Shown: positions 52,868 to 64,000 of the stretch, piece by piece | How the letters are laid out: every line of letters begins with the position of its first letter | Position numbering within the stretch: position 1 is the first letter of the stretch | Assembly (NCBI RefSeq): GCF_014196455.1 | Contig: NZ_JACIDS010000005.1 | Coordinates: 1-64,000, forward strand | Direction of reading: 5' to 3' | Source: Kaistia hirudinis | GTDB lineage: Bacteria > Pseudomonadota > Alphaproteobacteria > Rhizobiales > Kaistiaceae | DNA length: 64,000 nt | Notes under the pieces: generated by a model | Seen by the model: the letters and a program-made list of their open reading frames with translations, nothing else | The model's database searches: none | Told to the model about the DNA's origin: nothing | Program-made: the position numbers and the translations under genes

Positions 52868-53025
52868 CTCCAATCCGAAAAGGACCGGCGATGGGTAGCA
52901 TGGGGACTCCCGCAGAACGGATCACACTACGATAAACTTCGCGTCAGGTCTGACGAACGAAGCGGCATAGTCTGAAACTATTCTAAATCGTACGTCCGTG
53001 ATCCACGGCACCCTTCTTCGTGCGA

Positions 53026-54687
53026 TCACATATTCGGATAGTTCGGACCGCCGGCGCCTTCTGGCGTCGTCCAGACGATATTCTGGTTCGGATCCTTGAT
53101 GTCGCACGTCTTGCAGTGGACGCAGTTCTGCGCGTTGATCTGGAAGCGCGGGCCCGACGGCTCCTCGATCCACTCATAGACGCCGGCCGGGCAATAGCGC
53201 TGCGACAGCCCGGCATAGACATCGTGCTCGGACGATTTCTGCAGCGCCGGGTCGATGACCTTGAGATGGACGGGCTGGTCTTCCTCGTGATTGGTGTTCG
53301 AGAGGAACACCGACGAGAGGCGGTCGAAGGTCAGCACGCCATCGGGCTTCGGATAGGCGATCGGCTTGAAGTTCCGCGCCGGCTCCGTTGCGGCCGCATC
53401 GGTCTTGCCGTGACGGAGCGTTCCGAACAGCGAGAAGCCCAGCGTATTCGCCCACATGTCGACACCGCCGAGCGCGATGCCGATCGCGGTGCCGAAGCGC
53501 GACCAGAGCGGCTTGACGTTGCGCACGCGCTTCAAATCGCGCCCGATCGCCGAGGTGCGCCAGCCCTCTTCGAGCCCCGTCAGTTCGTCGCCCGAACGGC
53601 CCTCGCCGAGCGCGGCCGCGACGTGATCCGCGGCCAGCATGCCGGACAGGATGGCGTTGTGGCTACCCTTGATGCGCGGAACGTTGACGAAGCCCGCCGC
53701 GCAGCCGAGGAGCGCGCCACCCGGGAAGACCAGCTTGGGCACGGACTGCCAGCCGCCTTCCGTGATCGCGCGCGCGCCATAGGCGATCCGCCGGCCGCCC
53801 GCGAAAGTGGGCGCGATCAGCGGATGGGTCTTGAAGCGCTGGAACTCCTCGAAGGGCGAGAGATAGGGGTTCTTGTAGTTGAGATGCACCACGAAGCCGA
53901 CGGCGACCTGGTTGTCCTCCAGATGATAGAGGAACGAGCCGCCGCCGGTTCCATTGCCGAGCGGCCAGCCGAACGAGTGCTGCACCAGGCCCGGCTTATG
54001 CAGCGCCGGATCGATCTGCCAGAGCTCCTTGAGACCGATGCCGAATTTCTGCGGGTCGCGGCCTTCCGAAAGGCCGAATGCGGCAATCGCCTGCTTGGCG
54101 AGCGAGCCGCGCGCGCCCTCGCCGAGCAGCGTGTACTTGCCGCGCAGTTCCATGCCGCGTTGGTAGTTCGGGCCGGGTTCGCCCGCGCGATCGACGCCCA
54201 TGTCGCCGGTCGCGACACCGACGACGGCACCCGTCTCGTCACGCAGCAGCTCCGACGCCGCGAAGCCCGGATAGATCTCGACGCCGAGCGCCTCGGCCTT
54301 GCCGGCGAGCCAGCGGCAGACATTGGCGAGCGACACGACATAATTGCCGTCGTTCGACATCAGCGGCGGCATCAGGACATTCGGCAGGCGGACGCCGCCG
54401 GCCGGCCCGAGCCAGAGGAAACGGTCCTCGGTGACGGGCGTCTTGATCGGCACGTCGTCCTCGCCGCGCCATTCCGGCAGCAGGCTGTCGAGCCCGACCG
54501 GATCGATCACCGCGCCGGAGAGGATGTGCGCGCCGACCTCCGAACCCTTCTCGACGATGACGACCGAGATGTCGGGCGAAACCTGCTTGAGCCGGATCGC
54601 CGCGGCGAGGCCGGCCGGCCCGGCCCCGACGATGACGACGTCGAATTCCATGGCCTCGCGCGGGGGAAGGTCCGGATGATCGGTCAT
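53026..54687 (-). CDS. Electron transfer flavoprotein-ubiquinone oxidoreductase
   Basis: 553 residues from MTDHPDLPPRE. FAD binding is shown by VVIVGAGPAGLAAAIRLKQ, then the UQ domain, and near the C-terminus the [4Fe-4S] cysteines RYCPAGVYEW and NAQNCVHCKTCDIKDPNQNI. It passes electrons from ETF (fatty-acid and amino-acid dehydrogenases) to ubiquinone in the inner membrane. The etfAB genes are not adjacent. It is divergent from the L,D-transpeptidase gene (146 bases between starts). Confidence 0.94.
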   Translation of the reverse strand: MTDHPDLPPREAMEFDVVIVGAGPAGLAAAIRLKQVSPDISVVIVEKGSEVGAHILSGAVIDPVGLDSLLPEWRGEDDVPIKTPVTEDRFLWLGPAGGVRLPNVLMPPLMSNDGNYVVSLANVCRWLAGKAEALGVEIYPGFAASELLRDETGAVVGVATGDMGVDRAGEPGPNYQRGMELRGKYTLLGEGARGSLAKQAIAAFGLSEGRDPQKFGIGLKELWQIDPALHKPGLVQHSFGWPLGNGTGGGSFLYHLEDNQVAVGFVVHLNYKNPYLSPFEEFQRFKTHPLIAPTFAGGRRIAYGARAITEGGWQSVPKLVFPGGALLGCAAGFVNVPRIKGSHNAILSGMLAADHVAAALGEGRSGDELTGLEEGWRTSAIGRDLKRVRNVKPLWSRFGTAIGIALGGVDMWANTLGFSLFGTLRHGKTDAAATEPARNFKPIAYPKPDGVLTFDRLSSVFLSNTNHEEDQPVHLKVIDPALQKSSEHDVYAGLSQRYCPAGVYEWIEEPSGPRFQINAQNCVHCKTCDIKDPNQNIVWTTPEGAGGPNYPNM

Positions 54688-54833
54688 GTGCGGCTCTTGT
54701 GCTCCACGGGCCTGTTTAGAAGAGCAACAGGCAGGGCGCAACGCAGCATAAGGGCAGCGTCGCAAAACGGCCATTTGACCCCGTGGGGCAACACTGGCAA
54801 TCCCGATTCCAGGCGCGATCGGGGATTGATTCG

Positions 54834-55847
54834 ATGTTCAGGACGAGCGGGATATTCCGGGTGAGCCGGCGGCAGTTCCTGTCCGGCGGAGCGCTTCTGG
54901 GCAGCTCCTTCATCCTGCGCGGCACGGGCTTCGCCGATCAGGTCGAGAATGTCGAAGATCTGAAACCCGGCGACTTCACGTGGCATCCCGATCGCTCGCC
55001 GAGCGGGCCGATCACCATCGTCGTCTCCGTGCCCGAGCAGCTCGTCTTCGTCTATCGCAACGGCATCCGCATCGCCGTGTCGACCTGCTCGACCGGCAAG
55101 GCGGGCCATGACACGCCGACCGGCGTCTTCACGATCCTGCAGAAGGATCGCGACCATCATTCCAGTCTCTATGACGACGCCTCTATGCCGAATACCGAGC
55201 GGCTCACCTGGTCGGGCGTCGCGCTCCATGCCGGCGGCCTGCCCGGCTACCCGTCCTCGCATGGCTGCGTGCACCTGCCGCTGAGATTCTCCTCCCTCCT
55301 CTTCGGCATCACCACGGTCGGAACGGCGGTCATCATCGCCGGCCAGCATGACGAGCCGGTCGATGTCGGCGATTCCGGCATGGTGCTGTCGAATGTCGCG
55401 GCCGAGGAAGCCGACGCCGCGGCAGCCTCCGCCGAGCCGCATGGCGCCGACGCCGCCGCGCCGACCGAGGAGAAGTCGATCTCGATCGTCATTTCGAGCG
55501 CCGACAAGCGGGCTATCGTGCTCGAAGACGGCGAGACCGTCGCGGAAGGCGCTGTCACGATCGATGCGCCCGACACGCCGCTCGGCTCCTATACCTATAT
55601 CCTCAGCCGCACCGCCTCGTCCGGCGGCGCCCTGCTATGGCACGCCATCGGCTACAACCGCGACAGCACGACCGGCGAGACGGCCGAGAAGACGCTCTAC
55701 CGCATCCACCCCGACGCCGATGTCGTGAAGGCCATGCAGGCCCGCATGGTGCAGGGCGCCATCCTCGTCACCACCGACCTGCCGCTCCATCCGGATTCGC
55801 GCAGCGGCAAGGATTTCGTCGTGATGGACACGGCGCCCTCCGCCTGA
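54834..55847 (+). CDS. L,D-transpeptidase (YkuD) with a second degenerate domain
   Basis: 337 residues. A twin-arginine-type leader (SRRQFLSGGALLGSSFIL, residues 11-28) suggests export after folding. The YkuD domain has TPTGVFTILQKD and the catalytic LHAGGLPGYPSSHGCVHLPL (His132, Cys145). After a 40-residue acidic linker, a second unit (~215-337) repeats the pattern LGSYTYIL but lacks the S-H-G-C element, so it looks like a degenerate YkuD-like domain. It cross-links peptidoglycan in the periplasm. Confidence 0.88.
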   Translation: MFRTSGIFRVSRRQFLSGGALLGSSFILRGTGFADQVENVEDLKPGDFTWHPDRSPSGPITIVVSVPEQLVFVYRNGIRIAVSTCSTGKAGHDTPTGVFTILQKDRDHHSSLYDDASMPNTERLTWSGVALHAGGLPGYPSSHGCVHLPLRFSSLLFGITTVGTAVIIAGQHDEPVDVGDSGMVLSNVAAEEADAAAASAEPHGADAAAPTEEKSISIVISSADKRAIVLEDGETVAEGAVTIDAPDTPLGSYTYILSRTASSGGALLWHAIGYNRDSTTGETAEKTLYRIHPDADVVKAMQARMVQGAILVTTDLPLHPDSRSGKDFVVMDTAPSA

Positions 55848-55850
55848 GCC

Positions 55851-57170
55851 TCAGCGAACGGCATCGACGCGCCAGATCGACCCGTTCGCATCCTCCGACA
55901 CATAGAGCTCCCCGGCCCGCCCGACGGCGACGCCGACCGGCCGGCCCCAGACCGCGCTCCGCGACAGCACGAAGCCGGTCATGAAGTCCTCATAGACGCC
56001 CGTCGGTTCGCCATTGGCCATGCGCAGGCGAACAACCTTGTAGCCCGTTGGTCCGCTGCGGTTCCACGAGCCGTGCAACGCAACGAAGGCATCGCCGCGA
56101 TAGTCGTCCGGGAACGCCTCCCCGTCATAGAACGCGATGCCCAGCGGCGCCGAATGCGGCTGGATCAGCACGTCGGGTGTGAGGACACGTTCGCGGAGAT
56201 CGGCGCGCTCGCCGGCATGACGGGGGTCCTGGTTCGCGCCGATATAGAACCACGGCCAGCCATAGAAGCCGCCTTCCCTGACGCTGGTCGCATAATCAGG
56301 CGGCAGATTGTCTCCAAGGCCGTCGCGCTCATTGGTCGCGCACCAGAGCGCACCACCCTGCGCCGCTACGGCGAGCCCCGCGCAATTGCGGATCCCGTTG
56401 GCGAAAGGACGAAGGCCGCTGCCATCCGGGTTTGCGACAAGCACGCTTGCGCGATCCGTCTCGTTTGCCCAGGCGGCGCCGATTCCGGACCGCTGCTCCA
56501 GCGCCGCGATCCCGCCAGGCGGCGCGCCGACGACTTGGTCTCCAACATTCGAGGCGGAGCCGACAGCGATGAACAGCCGCTCGCCATCCTTCGAGAAAGC
56601 GATATCCCGCGTCCAGTGCCCGCCCGTCGGCAGGCTCGGCACGATCGCCTCGGCGGGGCCGCTCGCGACGTGATCACCCGCCACATAGGCAAAGCGGACC
56701 ACGCGATTCGCCTCGGCGACATAGACGTAGCGGGGCTCGGGGCCCGGCGGATAGAAGGCCATGCCATAGGGCCGGTTCAACCCGCTCGCAAAGGCAACAG
56801 GCGCCGGCCGCTCGCCCTTCGCAGACGCCGGCAGAATGCTGATCCGCCCGGCCCGGCTTTCCGCGACGAAGAGATCGCCGTTCGGTGCGGTGCGGATCAT
56901 GCGCGGACCGACGAGCCCTTCCGCGACGAGCGTCACGTCGAACCCGCGTGGCACGCTCGGCCTGCGGCCATCGGGACGCTTCACGACCTTGGCCGTGACC
57001 GCCACCGAAGCCGTGGCGCCCGGCTTCGGCATGTCCTCGGGCCGGATCAGGCGCTGGACGCCGGGCCGGTCAGCCCGCCAGTCGCCATAGGCCGCAGGCC
57101 CGGTCAGCGGCTGCGCCGACGCCGGGAACGAGAGCGTGAGAAGGATCAGTGGGGACAGTCGGAGCGTCAC
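55851..57170 (-). CDS. PQQ-dependent sugar dehydrogenase-like beta-propeller protein
   Basis: 439 residues from a GTG. A signal peptide (MTLRLSPLILLTLSFPASAQ) is followed by a glucose/sorbosone dehydrogenase-type propeller: GFDVTLVAEGLVGPRMIRTA, GLNRPYGMAFYPPGPEPRYV, TGGHWTRDIAFSKDGERLFI and VALHGSWNRSGPTGYKVVRL. Periplasmic. Relatives include soluble aldose dehydrogenases and many with no proven activity, so the substrate is unknown. Its start is 94 bases from that of the divergent UDG gene. Confidence 0.8.
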   Translation of the reverse strand: MTLRLSPLILLTLSFPASAQPLTGPAAYGDWRADRPGVQRLIRPEDMPKPGATASVAVTAKVVKRPDGRRPSVPRGFDVTLVAEGLVGPRMIRTAPNGDLFVAESRAGRISILPASAKGERPAPVAFASGLNRPYGMAFYPPGPEPRYVYVAEANRVVRFAYVAGDHVASGPAEAIVPSLPTGGHWTRDIAFSKDGERLFIAVGSASNVGDQVVGAPPGGIAALEQRSGIGAAWANETDRASVLVANPDGSGLRPFANGIRNCAGLAVAAQGGALWCATNERDGLGDNLPPDYATSVREGGFYGWPWFYIGANQDPRHAGERADLRERVLTPDVLIQPHSAPLGIAFYDGEAFPDDYRGDAFVALHGSWNRSGPTGYKVVRLRMANGEPTGVYEDFMTGFVLSRSAVWGRPVGVAVGRAGELYVSEDANGSIWRVDAVR

Positions 57171-57264
57171 GGGCAGTCCGTCTTTGTCTTTGCTTCAGCG
57201 GATCGATAAGGTCCACATAGGGCTGAATGTCCCGCCAGCAACCGGATCCTCGACGATCGGACCG

Positions 57265-58098
57265 ATGTATCCCGCGCTTTCCGACCCAACCGCACGCTCG
57301 ATCGCCACGCTGCTCGAATGGTATGCGGCGAGCGGCGTGGACATTGCGCTGGAGGAAGAGGCGATCGACCGCCTCGTCGCGCCACCTGTTGCGGCGCCAG
57401 TCCTCGCCCCCGCCGAAATCCCCGGGCAATCCGCACCGGCGGCTAATTCGCCGTCAATTGCAGCGCCGCAAATCGCAGCGCCGGACGGGGGCGAAGCAAG
57501 CCGCGCCGCCCGCGAGATCGCGCGCACTGCGCCCACTCTGGAGGCGCTTCGCGCTGCGCTCGAGGCGTTTGATGGCTGCTCGCTGAAGCTGACCGCGAAG
57601 TCGCTGGTGTTTGCCAACGGCAATCCGGCCGGCCGCGTCATGTTCGTCGGCGAAGCGCCGGGCCGGGAAGAGGATCTCCAGGGCCTGCCCTTTGTCGGGC
57701 GCTCCGGCCAGCTTCTCGACCGGATGCTGGCGTCGATTGGCCTCACGCGCGACGACGTCTACATCGCCAATGTCGTGCCCTGGCGCCCCCCGGGCAACCG
57801 CACGCCGACCCCCGAGGAGACGGCGCTGTGCCGGCCGTTCATCGAACGCCAGATCGAACTGGCCGATCCCGATTTCCTGATCTGCCTCGGCGGTGCGTCG
57901 GCTAAGGAACTGCTCGGCACGACCGAAGGCATCCTGCGCCTGCGCGGCCAATGGCATGATTTCGAGACCGGGCGGCGCCGAATCCGCGCCATGGCCACGC
58001 TTCACCCGGCCTATCTGCTGCGGCAGCCGCTCCAGAAGCGACTCGTCTGGCGCGACCTTCTGACATTGCGTGCCGCGCTCGACGAAACGGGCGCCTGA
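57265..58098 (+). CDS. Uracil-DNA glycosylase family (type 4-like), altered Fe-S ligands
   Basis: 277 residues from MYPALSDPTARS. A poorly conserved ~115-residue N-terminal part precedes the domain with FVGEAPGREEDLQGLPFVGR, RSGQLLDRMLASIGL, RPPGNRTPTPEE and MATLHPAYLLRQP. This is the type 4 (UdgA) layout. Of the four Fe-S cysteines of the Thermus prototype, the first (before GCSLKL) is Phe and the third (before RPPGNR) is Trp; only two cysteines remain. The cluster may be absent or bound differently. It removes uracil from DNA. Confidence 0.85.
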   Translation: MYPALSDPTARSIATLLEWYAASGVDIALEEEAIDRLVAPPVAAPVLAPAEIPGQSAPAANSPSIAAPQIAAPDGGEASRAAREIARTAPTLEALRAALEAFDGCSLKLTAKSLVFANGNPAGRVMFVGEAPGREEDLQGLPFVGRSGQLLDRMLASIGLTRDDVYIANVVPWRPPGNRTPTPEETALCRPFIERQIELADPDFLICLGGASAKELLGTTEGILRLRGQWHDFETGRRRIRAMATLHPAYLLRQPLQKRLVWRDLLTLRAALDETGA

Positions 58099-58232
58099 AG
58101 AACTGCCGTTTTCAGCGCCAAACTGCCCCGAAATCGCGCTGAATTTCGTCCGGCGCCATCATTTCGACATGGCAACGCAGCAGAAGAAAAAACGGGCACT
58201 TCATTTCATCGCCCTTCGGCGTTTCTTATACC

Positions 58233-59483
58233 ATGGCTTCCCAGCTCTTCCCTGTCGCCGCACTCCTTCTGGGGTCGGCCCTCCTCCTTGTCGCCGGCGG
58301 AATTCATGGGCTTCTGCTGCCCATCCGCGGATCGATCGAGGGCTTCACGACCACGGAGCTGGGCCTCATAGGCACGGGCTGGGCGGTCGGATTCGTCGCC
58401 GGCTGCCTCGTCGTGCCGCAGATCGTGCGGCGCGTCGGCCATGTGCGCGCCTATGGGGTGATGGCGTCGATCGCCAGCGTCGTCATCCTGCTCAACCTCC
58501 TCTTCGTTTCGCCCTGGGCCTGGATCGGGCTGCGGGCCTTCTCCGGCTTCTGCTTCGCCGGCGCGGCCATGATCGTCGAAAGCTGGCTCAATGAGCGGGC
58601 GACGCGGGAGAACCGCGGCACGATCTTCTCCGTCTACCAGATGGTGAACTTCGCGGCGTCGACGGCCGGCCAGCTTCTGATCGCGACAGCCCCGACCGAG
58701 GGCTATTTCTTCTTCGTGCTCGGCGCGATCTTCTATTCGCTCGCCATCCTGCCATCGGCGCTCTCGACGGCGCAGACTCCGCGCCCGCTCAAGGCGACGA
58801 AGCTGGATCTGCGCATCATTTTTGCCAATTCGCCCGTCGCCGGCGTCGGCTGCTTCCTCGTCGGCATGGTCAACGGCGCCTTCGGCACGCTCGGCGCCGT
58901 GTATGCGCAGAAGATCGGCCTGCCCACCCAGGCGATCGCCTTCGTGATGAGCGGCGCCGTGCTCGGCGGCGCGATCACGCAGGTCCCGCTCGGGCGCCTC
59001 TCCGACCGCGTTGATCGCCGCTATGTGCTGATCGGCGTTTCCGCTGCGGCGATCGCCGTCAGCCTGACGATCACAATTCTCGCCCCCACCGATGCATGGC
59101 TCGTGATCGGCTTAGTCGCGCTGTTCGGCGGCATGATCTATCCGATGTACGGCCTCGCGGTCGCGCACGCCAACGACTACGCCGCGCCGGACGATTTCGT
59201 GAAGATCGCCAGCGGCTTGCTGCTGCTCTCCGGCGTCGGAACGATGATCGGCCCGATCATCGGCGCCTTCGCGATGGAGTGGTTCAGCCCGACCGGCCTC
59301 TTCACCTTCTGCAGCGCCGTCCATCTGACGCTGATCGCCTATACGGCGTATCGGCTGACCCGCCGCCCGCCGGTTCGCGATGTCCCTCGCGACAACTTCC
59401 AGCCGATGCCGCCGCTGCGCGAGGCGACGCCCGAGACCATCGCGCTCGATCCGCGCGCCAGCGAGACCAAGGCAGCGGCCTGA
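58233..59483 (+). CDS. MFS transporter
   Basis: 416 residues with twelve helices. The first half has LLLPIRGSIEGFTTTELGLI and GTGWAVGFVAGCLVVPQIVR (motif A-like), the cytoplasmic loop RATRENRGTIFSVYQMVNFA, and the second half GQVPLGRLSDRVDRRYVL-type loop 8-9 motif (TQVPLGRLSDRVDRRY). This resembles the YcaD-like branch of major facilitators. Substrate and direction are unknown. It has no regulator adjacent and is monocistronic. Confidence 0.85.
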   Translation: MASQLFPVAALLLGSALLLVAGGIHGLLLPIRGSIEGFTTTELGLIGTGWAVGFVAGCLVVPQIVRRVGHVRAYGVMASIASVVILLNLLFVSPWAWIGLRAFSGFCFAGAAMIVESWLNERATRENRGTIFSVYQMVNFAASTAGQLLIATAPTEGYFFFVLGAIFYSLAILPSALSTAQTPRPLKATKLDLRIIFANSPVAGVGCFLVGMVNGAFGTLGAVYAQKIGLPTQAIAFVMSGAVLGGAITQVPLGRLSDRVDRRYVLIGVSAAAIAVSLTITILAPTDAWLVIGLVALFGGMIYPMYGLAVAHANDYAAPDDFVKIASGLLLLSGVGTMIGPIIGAFAMEWFSPTGLFTFCSAVHLTLIAYTAYRLTRRPPVRDVPRDNFQPMPPLREATPETIALDPRASETKAAA

Positions 59484-59728
59484 ACGGACAATGATTTAGC
59501 GCCGTTTCCGGAATCGATCCGCGAAGCGCGGACGATCCCGGACCAGGATACCGACCCGCCGGATGCCTGCCGGCTCCCAGCTCGTCATGCCCCTGCGACC
59601 CTTCCCCCGGTCGCGGGCTGCTGTTGTTTTGTGCCTGCCGAATTGCTAAGCCAAAGGATCAAAGAGAGGCCGGCACAAGCACGGACCTCCGAGAAGAACA
59701 AAGTCGGCTGCATCGGGGAACTCGTTTT
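59484..59728 (+). promoter_or_regulatory. Leader of the liv operon with a dispersed motif
   Basis: 245 bases between the MFS gene and livH. GGAATCGATCCGCGAAG at 59511-59527 differs in one base from the sequence at 34383-34399. Further right, TTGTTTTGTGCCTGCCG is AT-richer and could hold the operon promoter. No riboswitch-like fold was recognised. Confidence 0.35.
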
Positions 59729-60646
59729 ATGGAAGTCTTCCTACAGCAATTGATCAATGGAATCACGCTCGGATCGATCTACGGTCTGATTGCAATCGGT
59801 TACACCATGGTTTTCGGCATCATCGGCATGGTCAATTTTGCCCATGGTGACGTGTTCATGGTTGCGGCCTTCCTGGCCATGATCTTCTTCCTCTTGCTGA
59901 CGACTGTCTTCGGCCTTTCGTCCATCATCCTGGCACTGATCATCGTGCTGGTGATCGCGATGGTTCTGACCAGCCTCCTGAGCTGGACGATCGAGCGGGT
60001 CGCCTACCGCCCGTTGCGAGGCTCGTTCCGTCTCGCGCCGCTGATCTCGGCGATCGGCATGTCGATCGTGCTGTCGAACTTCATCCAGGTCGCCCAGGGT
60101 CCGCGCAACAAGCCCCTGCCGCCCATGTTCCCCGGAACGATCACGCTGATGGAGCGCAACGGCTTTGCCGCCACGATCTCCTACAAGCAGATCCTGATCT
60201 GGGTCGTGACTGCCGTTCTGCTGGCCGCCTTCTGGTATCTGGTCCAGAAGACGTCGCTCGGCCGCGCTCAGCGCGCCTGCGAGCAGGATCGCAAGATGGC
60301 GGCGCTGCTCGGCATCAATGTCGACCGCACGATCTCGCTGACCTTCGTCATGGGCGCGGCGCTCGCCGCCGTCGCCGGCACGCTCTACCTCACCTATTAC
60401 GGCGTGGTGAACTTCTCCGACGGCTTCACGCCCGGCGTGAAGGCCTTCACCGCCGCCGTGCTCGGCGGCATCGGCTCATTGCCGGGCGCCGTGCTCGGCG
60501 GGCTGCTGATCGGCCTCATCGAGACGTTCTGGTCGGGCTATTTCTCGATCGACTACAAGGACGTGGCCGCTTTCTCGATCCTCGCCATCGTTCTGATCTT
60601 CATGCCGCAAGGACTGCTCGGCCGACCCGAAGTCGAGAAGGTGTGA
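59729..60646 (+). CDS. livH: Branched-chain amino-acid ABC transporter permease
   Basis: 305 residues from [20 protein letters not shown], with eight or nine helices. The LivH signatures include [40 protein letters not shown] (the EAA-like loop) and [20 protein letters not shown]. It forms one half of the inner-membrane channel of a branched-chain amino-acid or related importer. It is the first gene of livHMGF; the next gene starts one base after its stop. Confidence 0.92.
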   Translation: MEVFLQQLINGITLGSIYGLIAIGYTMVFGIIGMVNFAHGDVFMVAAFLAMIFFLLLTTVFGLSSIILALIIVLVIAMVLTSLLSWTIERVAYRPLRGSFRLAPLISAIGMSIVLSNFIQVAQGPRNKPLPPMFPGTITLMERNGFAATISYKQILIWVVTAVLLAAFWYLVQKTSLGRAQRACEQDRKMAALLGINVDRTISLTFVMGAALAAVAGTLYLTYYGVVNFSDGFTPGVKAFTAAVLGGIGSLPGAVLGGLLIGLIETFWSGYFSIDYKDVAAFSILAIVLIFMPQGLLGRPEVEKV

Positions 60647-60647
60647 C

Positions 60648-62032
<1,385 letters not shown>

Positions 62033-62033
<1 letters not shown>

Positions 62034-62931
62034 TGTCCGCTGCCTTCGACACCATCGCGCCCGAAGTCGCGGCGCCCTGGGCCGATGATCCGGTCCTCAC
62101 CGTCGAGCACGTCTCGATGCGCTTTGGCGGCCTCGTCGCCGTCAACGATCTCTCGTTCTCGGTCGGGCGCGGCGACATCACCGCGCTCATCGGCCCGAAC
62201 GGCGCCGGCAAGACCACCGTGTTCAACTGCATCACCGGCTTCTACAAGCCGACGCAGGGCATGCTTCTGCTGAAGCATGCGAGCGGTGACAGCTTCCTGC
62301 TGGAGCGCATGCCGGACTTCCGCATCTCCGCGAAAGCCAAGGTTGCGCGCACCTTCCAGAACATCCGCCTGTTCTCGGGCATGACGCTGCTGGAGAACCT
62401 GCTCGTCGCCCAGCACAACGCGCTGATGATCGCGTCCGGCATGAGCATTCTCGGCGTGCTCGGCGTCCCGACCTATAAGCGCGCCGAGAAGGAAGCGATC
62501 GAGCGCGCCCGTTACTGGCTCGACCGGACCGGCCTCACGGCGCGGGCCGACGATCCGGCAGGCGAACTGCCCTATGGCGCGCAGCGGCGGCTCGAGATCG
62601 CGCGCGCCATGTGCACCGGCCCCGAGCTCCTCTGTCTCGACGAGCCCGCCGCGGGCCTGAACCCCCGCGAGTCGGCCGATCTCAACGCGCTTCTCCTCGG
62701 CATCCGCGAGACGGAGAAGACGTCGATCCTGCTGATCGAGCACGACATGTCGGTCGTGATGGAGATCTCGGATCATGTCGTCGTGCTCGAATACGGCACC
62801 AAGATCTCGGACGGCACGCCGCTCGAAGTCCGCAGCGATCCGCGCGTGATCGCGGCCTATCTCGGCGTCGACGATTCCGAGGTCGAGAAGGTCGAGGAAC
62901 AGTTGGACGAGATCGCCGAGGAGGCCGCCGG

Positions 62932-62935
<4 letters not shown>
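62033..62935 (+). CDS. livG: Branched-chain amino-acid ABC transporter ATPase
   Basis: 300 residues. Walker A is GPNGAGKTT (54-62); the signature is PYGAQRRLEIARAM rather than the usual LSGGQ; Walker B is LLCLDEPAAGLNP; the H-loop is in LIEHDMSVVM. A 30-residue insertion with lysine-rich TYKRAEKEAIERA precedes the signature. A short acidic tail (VEKVEEQLDEIAEE) closes it. It energises import with LivF. The stop overlaps the livF start (ATGA). Confidence 0.93.
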
Positions 62936-63669
<734 letters not shown>

Positions 63670-63730
63670 CCCGCTCCTTCCCCGCACCGCGTTCCGAAAC
63701 CATGACGCACAGCATCGAAGGGTGATGTCG

Positions 63731-64000
63731 ATGGACGGACTATTGTTCGAAAACTTCTCGATCCTGCAGCTCGTCTTCCTGATCCTCAGCGGCCTTGGCG
63801 CCTGGATGACGGGCCGGGCCTGCGCGTCGACATGGCGCTCATACCTGCCGGTCGTCGTCTACATCCTGATCCTGTCCTTCGGCGTTCGTTTCATTCTGTT
63901 CGCGCTGTTCGGTGGCACCTTGTTGTCGCTGCACTACTGGCTCGTCGCCTTTGCACTTCTCCTTCTGATTGGCTCGATTGCCTATCGCTACAACTTGGCC
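63731..64000 (+). CDS. DUF6867-like membrane protein, 3' end outside the window
   Basis: 90 residues are visible from the ATG at 63731, 8 bases after GAAGGG (an ATG two codons upstream also exists). Three hydrophobic helices are seen: FSILQLVFLILSGLGAWMTG, VVVYILILSFGVRFILFALF and YWLVAFALLLLIGSIAYRYN. The position after livF and the layout match the small membrane family I believe is called DUF6867, found in Rhizobiales liv operons. Its role is unknown. The frame is open at base 64000. Confidence 0.7.
   Translation, partial: MDGLLFENFSILQLVFLILSGLGAWMTGRACASTWRSYLPVVVYILILSFGVRFILFALFGGTLLSLHYWLVAFALLLLIGSIAYRYNLA

Noticed and set aside
53020-54864. 614-codon plus-strand frame opposite the ETF-QO gene
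   Set aside because: The minus-strand protein carries FAD and Fe-S motifs; the plus frame has none.

Overview
The window looks like a chromosomal stretch of a high-GC alphaproteobacterium of the order Hyphomicrobiales (Rhizobiales). Support for this comes from several gene neighbourhoods and families typical of that order: a DUF3126 gene beside cysE, a Usg-like gene, a zf-CHCC (NDUFS6-like) gene followed by an FAD monooxygenase, a DUF2336 protein, folE and hisI close together, and a liv ABC operon followed by a DUF6867-like membrane gene. Genus cannot be fixed by reading alone. No phage, complete IS, CRISPR array or rRNA operon was seen; one tRNA-Leu(UAA) is present.

Layout. 1-2.4 kb: end of an unidentified gene, then a flippase and a family 2 glycosyltransferase (surface polysaccharide). 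2.4-9.7 kb: exonuclease, folD and purU (one-carbon metabolism), an FAH-family hydrolase, NAD kinase, DUF2336, nitroreductase and a secreted repeat protein. 9.7-14.3 kb: thrS, a class D beta-lactamase, a small membrane protein, yidD, a VOC protein and a NifU-like scaffold. 14.4-16.9 kb: folE, aroA and hisI on the plus strand, with aroA lying between folE and hisI. 16.9-22.2 kb: CBS protein, rhomboid protease, PAS_5 protein with a candidate sigma-54 promoter, PilZ protein, a LapG-like cysteine peptidase behind a repeat-rich promoter, gamma carbonic anhydrase and DUF3126. 22.3-31.3 kb: cysE, alpha/beta hydrolase, zf-CHCC, FAD monooxygenase, GAF-EAL, acyl-ACP synthetase-like enzyme divergent from a His-rich PadR regulator, SDR and TetR. 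31.4-38.7 kb: tRNA-Leu, HemS-like protein, LysR/EamA pair, gpt, MoCF-domain protein, map and radC. 38.9-43.9 kb: GtrA, a 2OG-Fe(II) oxygenase and a visibly lower-GC island with two convergent large membrane proteins. 43.9-48.0 kb: an Anbu-type (ancestral beta subunit proteasome) locus. 48.1-59.5 kb: usg, diguanylate cyclase, MocA/XdhC, PcaD-like, DoxX, ETF-QO, L,D-transpeptidase, sugar dehydrogenase-like, uracil-DNA glycosylase and MFS. 59.7-64.0 kb: livHMGF and a DUF6867-like gene cut by the window end.

How genes work together. folD, purU and folE touch folate and one-carbon supply. The four-gene Anbu locus (ATP-grasp, alpha-E, transglutaminase-like, Anbu protease) reads as one plus-strand operon. 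It is the most system-like block, and its transglutaminase-like member lacks the catalytic cysteine at the expected position. Cyclic-di-GMP related proteins are scattered (PilZ, EAL, GGDEF, LapG-like). Three regulator or promoter regions carry clear dyads or repeats: PadR, the TetR/SDR pair, and the LysR/EamA pair. A fourth, upstream of the LapG-like gene, has a 17-bp direct repeat spaced two helical turns apart.
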